Part shown: positions 25,693 through 33,963 of the stretch, one piece after another
Layout of the letters: every line of letters starts with the position of its first letter
Numbering within the stretch: position 1 is the stretch's first letter
Source: JACIWB01 sp038818725
Lineage (GTDB): Archaea; Thermoplasmatota; E2; UBA202; JdFR-43
DNA: 64,000 nucleotides
NCBI GenBank assembly: GCA_038818725.1
Contig: JAWAYL010000001.1
Coordinates: 1-64,000, forward strand
Direction of reading: 5' to 3'
Notes under the pieces: model-generated
Database searches by the model: none
Told to the model about the DNA's origin: nothing
What the model saw: the letters and a program-made list of their open reading frames with translations, nothing else
Made by a program: the position numbers and the translations under genes

Positions 25693-26812
25693 AGAGGAGG
25701 TTGTTTTTCTTATTTATGACCTAATAGAAGTAAGGATTGATAAAAAAATTTATGAAAAATATAGAAATAAATATACAGATGAAGAAATAATTACCTCCTG
25801 TCCTTTTAAGGAAGTTTATAATGCGATAACTGGGAGAAAATTATATTTTATATCTGAGGAAAGTGAAATACCATTAATTGGATATACTTCTTTTGGACTT
25901 ATAGATAGAGATACAAATATTATTCAAGTTCGTCCTATATCCGGATGTAATTTAAATTGCATATTCTGCTCTGTTGATGAAGGAAAAAGTAAAACAAGAT
26001 TTGTTGACTATATGGTAGATGTTGATTATCTTTTAAAAGAATTTGAGGAAATTGCAAAAATGAAAAGAAAAAAATGCAATTTTATAGAAGCCCATATAGA
26101 TGGGCAAGGTGAGCCATTTTTATATCCATACATTGAAAAACTAATTAAGGGATTAAAAGAGATTGCAGATGTTGTATCTATACAAACAAATGGAACTCTA
26201 CTTGATAAGAAAAAAATAAGAAGATTAGAAGGATATTTAGATAGAATAAATCTTTCAATAAATGCAATTGATAAAAATCTTGCAGAAAAAATAGCGGGAT
26301 GTAAATATGATGTTGAAAAAATAGTTAGGATAGCTGAAGAAATAGCATTAAGCAGTATAGATTTACTTATTGCTCCAGTTTGGTTGAAGAATTATAACGA
26401 TAGTGAAATATTGAAAATAATAGAGTTTGGGAAAAGAATAGGAGCTGGCAAAAGATGGAAACCATTTGGAATACAAAAGTATGTTAGACATAAATTCGGC
26501 AGAAAACCCAAAGGAATAAAGGTTATTGATTTTAAAAAATTTTATGATGAAATTGAAAAAATTGATAAAAGTCTGCACCTCTATCCAAAGGATTTTGGAA
26601 TAATAAAATGCAGAGTTTTGCCAAAAAAATTTAAAGTAGGTGAAAAAGTAAGGCTTAAGTTAGAGATGGAAGGGAGAATGAAAAATGAGATGCTATCTTT
26701 TGCAAGAGAAAGAGTTATAAGTATTTTGGGTACAAATAAAAAAATCGGTGATGTTGTTGACGCAAAAATTATAAGAAATAAACATAACATATATGTTGCA
26801 AAAGAGATTTAG
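25667..26812 (+). CDS. Radical SAM protein with C-terminal TRAM domain
   Basis: The 381-residue protein has the radical SAM cluster motif SGCNLNCIFCSVDEGKSKT (Cys-x3-Cys-x2-Cys, about residue 93), the later DGQGEPFLYPYIEKL (GGE-like motif) and SIQTNGTLL. The last 60 residues (KVGEKVRLKLEMEGRMKNEM, GDVVDAKIIRNKHNIYVAKE) form a TRAM-like RNA-binding domain. The radical SAM/TRAM combination suggests RNA or ribonucleoprotein modification, but the substrate cannot be read here. An N-terminal 75-residue domain is also present. It is coupled to the upstream AMP-ligase. Confidence 0.82.
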   Translation: MKYRKILNEEEVVFLIYDLIEVRIDKKIYEKYRNKYTDEEIITSCPFKEVYNAITGRKLYFISEESEIPLIGYTSFGLIDRDTNIIQVRPISGCNLNCIFCSVDEGKSKTRFVDYMVDVDYLLKEFEEIAKMKRKKCNFIEAHIDGQGEPFLYPYIEKLIKGLKEIADVVSIQTNGTLLDKKKIRRLEGYLDRINLSINAIDKNLAEKIAGCKYDVEKIVRIAEEIALSSIDLLIAPVWLKNYNDSEILKIIEFGKRIGAGKRWKPFGIQKYVRHKFGRKPKGIKVIDFKKFYDEIEKIDKSLHLYPKDFGIIKCRVLPKKFKVGEKVRLKLEMEGRMKNEMLSFARERVISILGTNKKIGDVVDAKIIRNKHNIYVAKEI

Positions 26813-26851
26813 TTCAAAAGATTTTAAATATTAGAAAAGATATTTTCAAGA

Positions 26852-27430
26852 ATGATTGAGGAAGGTAGCATTGTGACGCCTGGCGATAGGGTTGCAACAA
26901 CCGAAGAATTGCTTTCTGGGGAAGGTACATATGAGGAGGGAGGGGTGATAAGGGCAAGTATATTCGGAAAATTTGTTATGGATAAAGAGAGGATGAAAGC
27001 TGTTATAAAGCCTTTAACAGATGCGCCTTTGGTATTAAAAGAAGGAGATACTGTTATATGTGAAATAAAGCAGATTATGGAAAATATTGTGATTGCAAAA
27101 ATTCTCCATCTTGCGGGAAATGAAAGGGAAATTGCTGGAGAAAAAGAAGGTGCGATTTTCATTTCAAATATTGATAATGAATTTGTTGAGGATGTTAAAA
27201 GCAAATTCAGAATAGGAGATATTATAAGAGCAAAAATAGTAAGAGTAGATCCAGTGATTAATTTTTCTACAAAAGATAAACATCTTGGGGTTATAAAAGC
27301 ATTCTGCAGCAACTGCAGAAATATACTTATAAGAAAAAATAATATACTTGAATGCAAAATATGCGGAAGAATAGAAATAAGAAAAATTGCAGATGATTAT
27401 GGTTCGGGAAATATTGATAGGGTGATATAA
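26852..27430 (+). CDS. csl4: Exosome RNA-binding subunit Csl4
   Basis: The 192-residue protein matches archaeal Csl4. It opens with EEGSIVTPGDRVATTEELLS and GTYEEGGVIRAS, has a central S1 domain (GDTVICEIKQIMENIVIAKI, FRIGDIIRAKIVRVDP) and ends in a zinc ribbon (CSNCRNIL...CKICG). Csl4 caps the archaeal exosome and recruits substrates and DnaG. It leads a tight cluster with rpoL, truD and tatD-like genes, with a one-base overlap to rpoL, and probably has its own promoter near ATTTTAAATATT (26819-26830). Confidence 0.93.
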   Translation: MIEEGSIVTPGDRVATTEELLSGEGTYEEGGVIRASIFGKFVMDKERMKAVIKPLTDAPLVLKEGDTVICEIKQIMENIVIAKILHLAGNEREIAGEKEGAIFISNIDNEFVEDVKSKFRIGDIIRAKIVRVDPVINFSTKDKHLGVIKAFCSNCRNILIRKNNILECKICGRIEIRKIADDYGSGNIDRVI

Positions 27431-27690
27431 TGGAGATAAAAATAAAAAAGGATAGTGAAAAAGAAATAGAGTTTGAATTAATAGGAGAAAAAACAATTTT
27501 AAATCCGTTAAAGCAAAAACTATTGCAATATGAGGAAGTAGAATATGCGGAGTGGAGAATAGAACATCCTCTTATCTCCAATCCAGAATTTTATATTAGA
27601 GTTAGTAAAGGAAATGCTAAAAAAATTCTTAAAAAAGCGATAAAAGAAATAAAAGAAGAGATTGAAGAATTAGAAAGTTGCATAGAGTAA
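27430..27690 (+). CDS. rpoL: DNA-directed RNA polymerase subunit L
   Basis: The 86-residue protein is the alpha-like subunit L (Rpb11 homologue), which pairs with subunit D during polymerase assembly. It contains FELIGEKTILNPLKQKLL, in place of the more usual 'HTLxNLLR' helix, and AEWRIEHPLISNPEFYIRVS, equivalent to the AxYxIxHPLxxxPxxxI motif. The first helix is somewhat divergent. It overlaps csl4 by one base (TAATG) and is followed directly by truD. Confidence 0.88.
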   Translation: MEIKIKKDSEKEIEFELIGEKTILNPLKQKLLQYEEVEYAEWRIEHPLISNPEFYIRVSKGNAKKILKKAIKEIKEEIEELESCIE

Positions 27691-28950
27691 ATGGAAAAGA
27701 GCATTGGCATAGAAGTTTTTTTAACAAAATCACCTGGAATAGGAGGAAAAATAAAGACTTTTCCAGAAGATTTTGTTGTTGAAGAGTTACCTGTTTATCC
27801 AAAACCAGGTGATGGAAAATTTGTGATAGCAAAAGTAAAATCAATCAACTGGGAGGCAAATCGCCTTATAGAAGCACTCGCCTCTTCTCTTAAAATATCT
27901 TCAAATTCTATAGGTTATGCAGGTATAAAGGATAGAAGGGCAGTAACAATTCAGACTATGTCATTTCCATCAGAGATTGAAAATTTAAGAAAAGTAAATT
28001 TGAAGGATGTAAAAATAGATATACTATATAAATCAAGAGAAAGAATTTATAGAGGAAAATTAATAGGCAATTATTTTCATATTATTGTTAGAAATATAAA
28101 AGGAGGGCGCGAAGATGTCGAAAGAATAATGGAGGAAATAATAAAAATAGGTGGTTTCCCAAACTTTTTTGGCGTGCAGCGATTTGGCATTGCCCGCCCA
28201 GTAACGCATCTGGTGGGGAAATACATAATAAAAAATGAAATGAAGAAGGCGGTTATGACATATGTAGCAAACCCAATGCAAGGAGAAGATGAGGAAAGCT
28301 ATAAGGCAAGAAAATTTTTAGAAGAAACAGAAGATTTTGAAAAAAGCCTTGAGATTTATCCGAAGAAATTGGTTTTTGAAAGAAGAATAATAAAGCATTT
28401 GTCAGAAAATAAAGATGACTGGGCTGGAGCGATTTTAAAGCTACCAAAAAATCTAATAAAAATATTTGTTCATGCATATCAATCATATCTTTTCAATAAA
28501 ATTTTATCTGAAAGAATAAAAGAAGGAATTTCAATAAAAAAGGCTATTGAAGGAGATATTGTTATTCCTTTCAGTGGGGAAATACAGACATATGATGGAA
28601 TAATTGTTACAAAGGAAAATATTGAGAAAATAAATAATCAGATTGAAAAGGGGAAGTGTTATCCATCTGCAATTATATTTGGATATGATGCTTTTTTTGC
28701 ACAAAAGAAAATGGGAGAAATAGAAAAAAAGGTAATTGAGGAAGAAGGAATAAGCCAAGAAGATTTTAAAGTAAAACATTTGCCTTTTCTTTCAAGCAGG
28801 GGAATGAGAAGAATAATATTTGTCCCAATAAAAAATTTAAAATGGAAGGTAGAGGAAAATAATTTATTTATTGACTTTTTTCTTCCAAAGGGATGCTATG
28901 CAACATCTTTGCTAAGAGAAATAATGAAAGGTGAGATATATGATTACTGA
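27691..28950 (+). CDS. truD: tRNA pseudouridine(13) synthase TruD
   Basis: TruD isomerises uridine 13 in tRNA. The 419-residue protein carries the catalytic motif GYAGIKDRRAVTIQ (Asp about residue 77), the family motif FPNFFGVQRFG, and the C-terminal SSRGMRRIIFVPIKNL and CYATSLLREIMKG. The enzyme contains an inserted TRUD domain between the two catalytic halves, as expected. It starts right after the rpoL stop and overlaps the next gene by 11 bases. Confidence 0.93.
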   Translation: MEKSIGIEVFLTKSPGIGGKIKTFPEDFVVEELPVYPKPGDGKFVIAKVKSINWEANRLIEALASSLKISSNSIGYAGIKDRRAVTIQTMSFPSEIENLRKVNLKDVKIDILYKSRERIYRGKLIGNYFHIIVRNIKGGREDVERIMEEIIKIGGFPNFFGVQRFGIARPVTHLVGKYIIKNEMKKAVMTYVANPMQGEDEESYKARKFLEETEDFEKSLEIYPKKLVFERRIIKHLSENKDDWAGAILKLPKNLIKIFVHAYQSYLFNKILSERIKEGISIKKAIEGDIVIPFSGEIQTYDGIIVTKENIEKINNQIEKGKCYPSAIIFGYDAFFAQKKMGEIEKKVIEEEGISQEDFKVKHLPFLSSRGMRRIIFVPIKNLKWKVEENNLFIDFFLPKGCYATSLLREIMKGEIYDY

Positions 28951-29779
28951 TTTGCTATTTTTTGATAATCATATGCATCTTAGAGAAGATGGAAAATATA
29001 TTGAAGAAATAAAGGAATTCAGAAAGCATGGAGGAAAATACCTAAATTATTGTCCATATACAGATATTAAAAAAATAATTGAAGGAAAAAGTTATTTATC
29101 ATGCTATGAAAAAGGTTTAAAAATTGCAAAAAATGCCATGGAAAAAGTAGATGTTAAGATATTTCTTACAGTTGGTCCATATCCTGTTGATTATATAAAA
29201 ATGAGAGATTTGCTTGGAAAAGAAAGAGCTATGGAATTGATGAAAAAAGGCATGGAGGAGGCTGGCAATTTTTGCAAGGAAGGAAAAGCAATAGCAATTG
29301 GTGAAATCGGAAGACCGCATTTTAAAGTAAGCGAGGAAATATTAGAAGAGAGTAATGAAATTATGAAATATGGAATAGAAATTGCAAAAGATATAGGTGT
29401 TCCAGTAGTGCTACATATGGAAGGAGCAAATCAATCAAATATGAAAGAAATATCAGAAATTGCAGAAAAGGTTGGAATTAAAAAAGATAAAGTAATAAAG
29501 CATTTTTCCCCTCCAATAGTAAGAGAAGAGGAAAATTTTGGCATTTTTCCTTCAATAATTGCAACAGAAAAAAATATTGAAGAAGCAATAAATAAAGGAA
29601 AAAGATTTATGTTAGAAACAGATTATCTTGATGATTTAAGGAGGCCGGGGGCAGTGCTTTCTCTTAAAACTATACCATTAAAGATAAAAAATCTTTTAAT
29701 TAAAGAAAAAATGAGCTATGAAGATGCTATGATTATAAATAAGGACAATCCAGAGAAAATTTATGGAATAGAATTATAA
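28940..29779 (+). CDS. TatD-like metal-dependent hydrolase
   Basis: The 279-residue protein has an amidohydrolase-like barrel. FFDNHMHLREDG provides the first HxH metal motif, KIFLTVGPYPVDYI, AIAIGEIGRPHF and VVLHMEGANQ provide Glu and His, then VIKHFSPP and MLETDYLDD provide His and Asp. This matches archaeal TatD-like proteins. The real substrate is unknown. I start at 28940 (ATGATTACTG after GGTGAGATAT), which overlaps the truD stop. The end overlaps a small convergent zinc-ribbon gene by six bases. Confidence 0.82.
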   Translation: MITDLLFFDNHMHLREDGKYIEEIKEFRKHGGKYLNYCPYTDIKKIIEGKSYLSCYEKGLKIAKNAMEKVDVKIFLTVGPYPVDYIKMRDLLGKERAMELMKKGMEEAGNFCKEGKAIAIGEIGRPHFKVSEEILEESNEIMKYGIEIAKDIGVPVVLHMEGANQSNMKEISEIAEKVGIKKDKVIKHFSPPIVREEENFGIFPSIIATEKNIEEAINKGKRFMLETDYLDDLRRPGAVLSLKTIPLKIKNLLIKEKMSYEDAMIINKDNPEKIYGIEL

Positions 29780-29896
29780 TGAAAGGAAGGGAATTATCAT
29801 TTCTTTTCCACATTTCTGGCAGACATAATATAATCTACCATTAAAAGAATGACCTTTCATTTCTGCTCCACATTCTGGGCATTTTTTTGCTATCAT
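29774..29896 (-). CDS. Small zinc-ribbon protein (40 residues)
   Basis: This short frame encodes MIAKKCPECGAEMKGH, then NGRLYYVCQKCGKEM, ending MIIPFLSL. The two CxxC pairs spaced 17 residues apart make a complete zinc ribbon in 40 residues. Codon use fits a real gene, and the frame fills the gap between two convergent and divergent genes. The function is unknown. Similar mini-ribbons bind nucleic acids or larger proteins. No strong ribosome site is visible, and the ATG lies near AT-rich sequence that could serve as a promoter in the shared intergenic region with the dCMP deaminase gene. Confidence 0.72.
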   Translation of the reverse strand: MIAKKCPECGAEMKGHSFNGRLYYVCQKCGKEMIIPFLSL

Positions 29897-29916
29897 TCTG
29901 CTAACTATATCTAATC

Positions 29917-29930
29917 TCAATATTTAAATT
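29917..29930 (+). promoter_or_regulatory. TATA-like box of the deaminase gene
   Basis: TCAATATTTAAATTT lies about 19-32 nt before the ATG at 29949. This fits a leaderless transcript starting with MYHCISF and favours the upstream start over the ATG at 29970. Confidence 0.4.
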
Positions 29931-29948
29931 TTTTGGACAAGTTTAAAA

Positions 29949-30410
29949 ATGTATCATTGCATTTCCTTCATGGAAAGAATGTCCTATGATGAATATTTCA
30001 TGGAAATTGCAAAAATTGTTTCAAAAAGATCAACATGCTTGAGGAGAAATGTAGGAGCGGTAATAGTTAAGGATAAACATATCCTATCGACTGGTTATAA
30101 TGGCGCTCCAAAAGGATTCAAGCATTGTAGCGAGGTTGGTTGTTTAAGAGAAAAGCTTGGAATAAAAAGAGGAGAAAGGCATGAGCTTTGCCGAGGGTTG
30201 CATGCTGAGCAAAATGCGATAATACAAGCGGCGGTTTTTGGTGTGGCAATAAAAGATGCATCTATTTATGTAACTGATTTTCCTTGTAGCGTGTGTGCAA
30301 AAATGCTTGTGAATGCTGGAATAAAAGAATTAATATATATGAATGATTATCCAGATGAGTTTGCAGAAAAAATACTTGAAGAAAGCAAAATAAAGGTGAG
30401 GAAGTTATGA
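29949..30410 (+). CDS. dCMP deaminase-like cytidine/deoxycytidylate deaminase
   Basis: The 153-residue protein is a zinc deaminase with the ligand motifs GLHAEQNAI (His and catalytic Glu) and TDFPCSVCAKM (Cys-x2-Cys). NVGAVIVKDKHILSTGYNGA and PKGFKHCSE match dCMP deaminases (ComEB), which make dUMP for thymidylate synthesis. A second start at 29970 is possible, but the TATA-like box fits the upstream ATG. The end overlaps the signal peptidase start by 4 bases. A thymidylate kinase-like gene lies at 43 kb. Confidence 0.9.
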   Translation: MYHCISFMERMSYDEYFMEIAKIVSKRSTCLRRNVGAVIVKDKHILSTGYNGAPKGFKHCSEVGCLREKLGIKRGERHELCRGLHAEQNAIIQAAVFGVAIKDASIYVTDFPCSVCAKMLVNAGIKELIYMNDYPDEFAEKILEESKIKVRKL

Positions 30411-31180
30411 TGGAAAGGGAAAAAATGCTATCATTTATAAGAGAAATAATTGTTGCAGTAGCATTTATATGTATAATATTGATTATTTTATGGGGTTATA
30501 CAGGGCAATTTCCTCATTCCCCAATGGTAGTTGTTACATCAAGCTCTATGATGCATAGCGATGCATCTTTTGGAAAAATAGGAACAATTGATCCAGGAGA
30601 TTTAGTTTTAGTTAAAAAAGCAAAGGAAATAATTACAAGAGAGGAAGGTAAAAAAATTGGCTACGCTACATATCGTGACTATGGAGATGTTATAATATAT
30701 TATCCAAATGGAAATAAAAAAGCAACTCCCATAATTCATCGCGCTATCTGCTGGGTGGAGAAAAATAAAGATGGAACATATACTGTGGAGGAATATGGAA
30801 TATATGACAAAGAAAGCATAACAATTCCTGAACTTGAATTAAGAAATTACAAGCCACCCCATAGTGGGTATATTACAAAAGGAGACAACAACGGAAATTT
30901 AAGTGATCAGGCAACTGAATTAAGCTCGCCAGTAAAGCCAGAGTGGATTTTAGGAAAAGCTCGAGGCGAGATACCATGGTTTGGACTAATAAAATTAATA
31001 ATTTTTGGTAACGAAAATGGATATCATGGAAATGATGCTGTATGGATAGGAAGAGCAGTTGCTCCAAGAGATGAATGGATATGCCTTGGCATATCTCTTT
31101 TTGTCATAATAGGAATACCAAGCATATGGGATGCATACAATTATTATAAAAAATGGAAATCAAAGAAGCTTAGATTGTAA
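30407..31180 (+). CDS. Signal peptidase I, archaeal type
   Basis: The 257-residue protein is a type I signal peptidase of the archaeal/ER kind. An N-terminal membrane helix (IIVAVAFICIILIILWGYTG) precedes the catalytic serine in VTSSSMMHSD, and the general base is His in ATPIIHRAI instead of bacterial Lys. YITKGDNNGNLSDQ is the conserved GDN region. A C-terminal membrane helix (ICLGISLFVIIGIPSIWDAY) is added. It removes signal peptides from exported proteins, including presumably the PKD and C25 proteins in this window. Its 3' end overlaps cdc6 on the other strand. Confidence 0.92.
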   Translation: MMEREKMLSFIREIIVAVAFICIILIILWGYTGQFPHSPMVVVTSSSMMHSDASFGKIGTIDPGDLVLVKKAKEIITREEGKKIGYATYRDYGDVIIYYPNGNKKATPIIHRAICWVEKNKDGTYTVEEYGIYDKESITIPELELRNYKPPHSGYITKGDNNGNLSDQATELSSPVKPEWILGKARGEIPWFGLIKLIIFGNENGYHGNDAVWIGRAVAPRDEWICLGISLFVIIGIPSIWDAYNYYKKWKSKKLRL

Positions 31181-32377
31181 CTTTGGCTTATAATCTTTTA
31201 AATTTGGTAAATCACCGCTCTTTTCAATTGTTTCTTTTATTTTATCAGGCGAAAACACTTCTATTTCTCTTGTTCTTCCATATCTCCCTTTAGAAATTAC
31301 TCTTGCAGTTATTATTCCAAGCATATCAAGTTCAGATACTAAATCAGCAACTCTTCTCTGAGTTAAAGCACTTATTCCAGAAATTTTGCATAAATCCTTA
31401 TATATTTCATATAAATCTCCAGTTGTTAAATCCTCATAAAATTCATTTCCTATTATTGCAGCCATAAGAACAATTTTTGACTGTACTGGCAGTGTCTTAA
31501 CAATTTCATTAACCCTATCAAGTTCTATTTTATTTTCCGCAATTTTTACATGCCTTTCCGTAATTTTTTTCTCTCCTTCCCTTTCAGCGATTTCAGCGGC
31601 AACACGAAGCAAATCAAGAGCGCGCCTTGCGTCGCCATGCTCCTGGGCAGCCAAAGCGGCGCATAGCGGAATTACATTTTCTTCTAGGGTATTTTCTTTA
31701 AGAGCTGTTGTTGCTCTCTCCATCAGTATATCTGCAAGTTCATCAGCAGTATATGGAGGAAAAACAATATTTTCCTGTCCAAGAGAAGATTTTATCCTTG
31801 GATCAAGAAATTCTGTGAATTTTAAATCATTGGATATCCCAATTATGGAAGCTTTTGCTTTTTTTAAATCATAATTTATGCGAGATAAATTGTATAAAAC
31901 CTCATCATCCTTTACTTTATCTACTTCATCAAGCACTATTATCGTCACCCCTCCTGCCCTATCTATTGTTTCAACAAGTTTTGAATAAACTTCATCTGTT
32001 GGCCACCCAGTAAAAGGAATTCGCTCCTCCCATTTCTTTATAAAATGATTTGATATATTTTGCAAAACTCTATATTGGGTATCTACAATCTCGCAATTTA
32101 TATAAACAAAATTTGTTGATATTTTTAGCTCCTCTCCTTTTTTAACCAGCTGTTTCCCCATAAATTTTGCCACAGCAGTTTTTCCAGTTCCAGTTTTTCC
32201 ATAAATAAAAACATTTGATGGATTTTCTCCTCTCAAAGCAGGGGCAAGTATTTTTGCAAGCTCTTCTATCTGTTTTTCTCTGTGTGGCAAAATATCGGGA
32301 ATATATGAATGAGATAAAACTTCCCTGTTCTTGAAAATGCTTTCTGAGCCGATTAAGTTATGAAACACGTCTTTCAT
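31160..32377 (-). CDS. cdc6: Orc1/Cdc6-type replication initiator
   Basis: The 405-residue AAA+ protein has Walker A FIYGKTGTGKTAVAK, Walker B IIVLDEVDK, sensor 1 SIIGISNDLKF and a C-terminal winged helix (LTQRRVADLVSELDMLGIIT). Archaeal Orc1/Cdc6 binds origin repeats and loads MCM. The frame opens upstream to 32407, but GGGGAGAAAATG at 32377 gives a good ribosome site and matches the usual MKDVF...FKNREVLSHSYIPD start. I see no ORB-like repeats beside the gene, so an adjacent origin is not supported. It follows an E1-like gene on the same strand. Confidence 0.92.
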   Translation of the reverse strand: MKDVFHNLIGSESIFKNREVLSHSYIPDILPHREKQIEELAKILAPALRGENPSNVFIYGKTGTGKTAVAKFMGKQLVKKGEELKISTNFVYINCEIVDTQYRVLQNISNHFIKKWEERIPFTGWPTDEVYSKLVETIDRAGGVTIIVLDEVDKVKDDEVLYNLSRINYDLKKAKASIIGISNDLKFTEFLDPRIKSSLGQENIVFPPYTADELADILMERATTALKENTLEENVIPLCAALAAQEHGDARRALDLLRVAAEIAEREGEKKITERHVKIAENKIELDRVNEIVKTLPVQSKIVLMAAIIGNEFYEDLTTGDLYEIYKDLCKISGISALTQRRVADLVSELDMLGIITARVISKGRYGRTREIEVFSPDKIKETIEKSGDLPNLKDYKPKLQSKLL

Positions 32378-32408
32378 TTTCTCCCCAAAAATCAACAATA
32401 AATGCAAA

Positions 32409-33191
32409 TTAATAAATAAATTTTTTGTGACAATTGCATTTAGGATTTATTGGCAGTTCAAAAATATCGAAAAAGTTTCTATAACCATCATAGTAAAAAA
32501 CATTTTTTATGTAATTTTTCATCGAATGAGTAATTTTCAATGCTTCTTGTACTTGAAATGATGCTATTATGCTTGCTGTATTTATATCTGATGCAATTTT
32601 TGGCTCAAAATATTTTATTCCATTTCCAGTGCAACTAAATCTTTTTTTCAAAATCTCTTCATGAGTTGAATTTATATAGCATTCAAAACAGCTTGTTTCG
32701 GGAGGAAAAATCACTTGCACTTTTCCAACTTGCCCATCTATTGCTCCATCTATATAAGGAATTCTGTAATGATAGCAGAATGAATTTATATGAAGGCGCG
32801 CTTCAATATTATCAACGCATCCAATAACTAAATCATGCGATTGAATAAATTCATCTGGCATCTCCTCTATTTTTTTATTGAAATATTTTATTTTAGCTTC
32901 CTTATCAATCTTTTTTAACCTTTTTGCAAGAACTTCTGCTTTAAATTTCCCCTTATCCTTTTCATTGAAAAAAATGCATCTGCTCAAATTTGAAATGACT
33001 ATTTTATCTGCATCAACTATATCTATATTTTTATATCCAGATAACATTAAATTTTTGCAAACTTCATTTCCTAGCGCACCTGCTCCAACAACAAGAATTT
33101 TTTTATTCCTTACTTTTTCAATATCAAACCATTCATATAATTTAAGTCTGCTATATTTATCTTCATCAATGCTACCTACTTTTATCTCCAT
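32409..33191 (-). CDS. ThiF/MoeB/E1-like adenylyltransferase
   Basis: The 260-residue protein is an E1-like activating enzyme. It has the nucleotide-binding KILVVGAGALGNEVCKNL, DADKIVISNLSRCIFF (Asp and Arg finger), VIGCVDNIEARLHINSFC and a zinc site made of SCFECYINS and the C-terminal PKCNCHKKF (CxxC with CxC). Such enzymes adenylate the C-terminal glycine of ubiquitin-like or sulfur-carrier proteins for tRNA thiolation, molybdopterin or protein tagging. No partner gene is in the window. It lies 31 bases before cdc6 on the same strand. Confidence 0.85.
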   Translation of the reverse strand: MEIKVGSIDEDKYSRLKLYEWFDIEKVRNKKILVVGAGALGNEVCKNLMLSGYKNIDIVDADKIVISNLSRCIFFNEKDKGKFKAEVLAKRLKKIDKEAKIKYFNKKIEEMPDEFIQSHDLVIGCVDNIEARLHINSFCYHYRIPYIDGAIDGQVGKVQVIFPPETSCFECYINSTHEEILKKRFSCTGNGIKYFEPKIASDINTASIIASFQVQEALKITHSMKNYIKNVFYYDGYRNFFDIFELPINPKCNCHKKFIY

Positions 33192-33231
33192 ATAAAAAAT
33201 TAATTTTCTGGAAAAAAATTTTTCGGAAGAT

Positions 33232-33245
33232 ATTATAAATATTTA
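33232..33245 (+). promoter_or_regulatory. TATA-like box of pyrF-pyrE
   Basis: ATTATAAATATTTA lies about 14-27 nt before the pyrF ATG at 33259. It would drive a nearly leaderless pyrF-pyrE message. Confidence 0.4.
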
Positions 33246-33258
33246 ATGTTTTACATTC

Positions 33259-33963
33259 ATGTTTGAAAAAAGGCATGGCGTAATAATTGCATGCGATGTT
33301 GAAGATATACAAAAATTGAAAGAGCTTGTTGAAAAAACATATGGCATAGAGGGAATTGTTGGCTATAAAATAGGAGCAAACCTTGCTTTAAAATATGGCT
33401 TAAAAAATATAATGGAAGAAATAGATTTTCATCTTCCTGTTATTTATGATCATCAGAAAGCTGGAACAGATATTCCTCAAATAGCAGACAAGTTTGCAAA
33501 AGCCTGCCAGCAAGCAGGCGTAAAAGGCGTAATAATTTTCCCGCAGGCTGGCCCAAAAAGCGAGGAGGCATTTATAGATGCAATATTTGCAAATGAAATG
33601 GTGCCCATGGTTGGAGGGGAGATGACACATGAAAAATATTTGTATGAGGAAGGTGGATTTATAATCGATAGCGCTCCTTCTAGGATATATGAAATTGCCG
33701 CAAAGAAAAAAGTTGAGTATTTTATTCTTCCAGGAAATAAGGAAGAAGCGATAAAAAAATATCATATGATTATAGCAAGCATGATAAATGAGCCAAAATA
33801 TTGCATGCCAGGCATAGGAAGACAAGGAGGAGAAATAAAAAAAGCATTTAGCTTGCTTCTTGGGTATTCTTCATATGCAATTGTTGGTTCATCTATATAT
33901 GATAGCAATAATATAGAAAAATCTGCAAAATTTTTTGCAAAGGAGGCGATGGAATTTGAATGA
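33259..33963 (+). CDS. pyrF: Orotidine 5'-phosphate decarboxylase (variant active-site loop)
   Basis: This 234-residue protein has the OMP decarboxylase barrel: VIIACDVED (first Asp), GYKIGANLAL (Lys), IYDHQKAGTDIP (catalytic Asp-Lys-Asp), VGGEMTH and the phosphate-binding CMPGIGRQGG. The catalytic loop is D-x2-K-x3-D-I rather than the usual D-x-K-x2-D-I, so two extra residues separate the key groups. I take it as a variant OMP decarboxylase making UMP, supported by the overlapping pyrE gene. A related ribulose-monophosphate-type lyase activity is the alternative. Confidence 0.82.
   Translation: MFEKRHGVIIACDVEDIQKLKELVEKTYGIEGIVGYKIGANLALKYGLKNIMEEIDFHLPVIYDHQKAGTDIPQIADKFAKACQQAGVKGVIIFPQAGPKSEEAFIDAIFANEMVPMVGGEMTHEKYLYEEGGFIIDSAPSRIYEIAAKKKVEYFILPGNKEEAIKKYHMIIASMINEPKYCMPGIGRQGGEIKKAFSLLLGYSSYAIVGSSIYDSNNIEKSAKFFAKEAMEFE

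Noticed and set aside
31160..33260. Possible replication origin beside cdc6
   Set aside because: The gene is preceded only by a 31-base gap, and the nearest intergenic region (33192-33258) has an AT-rich palindrome-like TTTCTGGAAAAAAATTTTTCGGAAGA but no repeated ORB-type motifs. An origin here is not supported.
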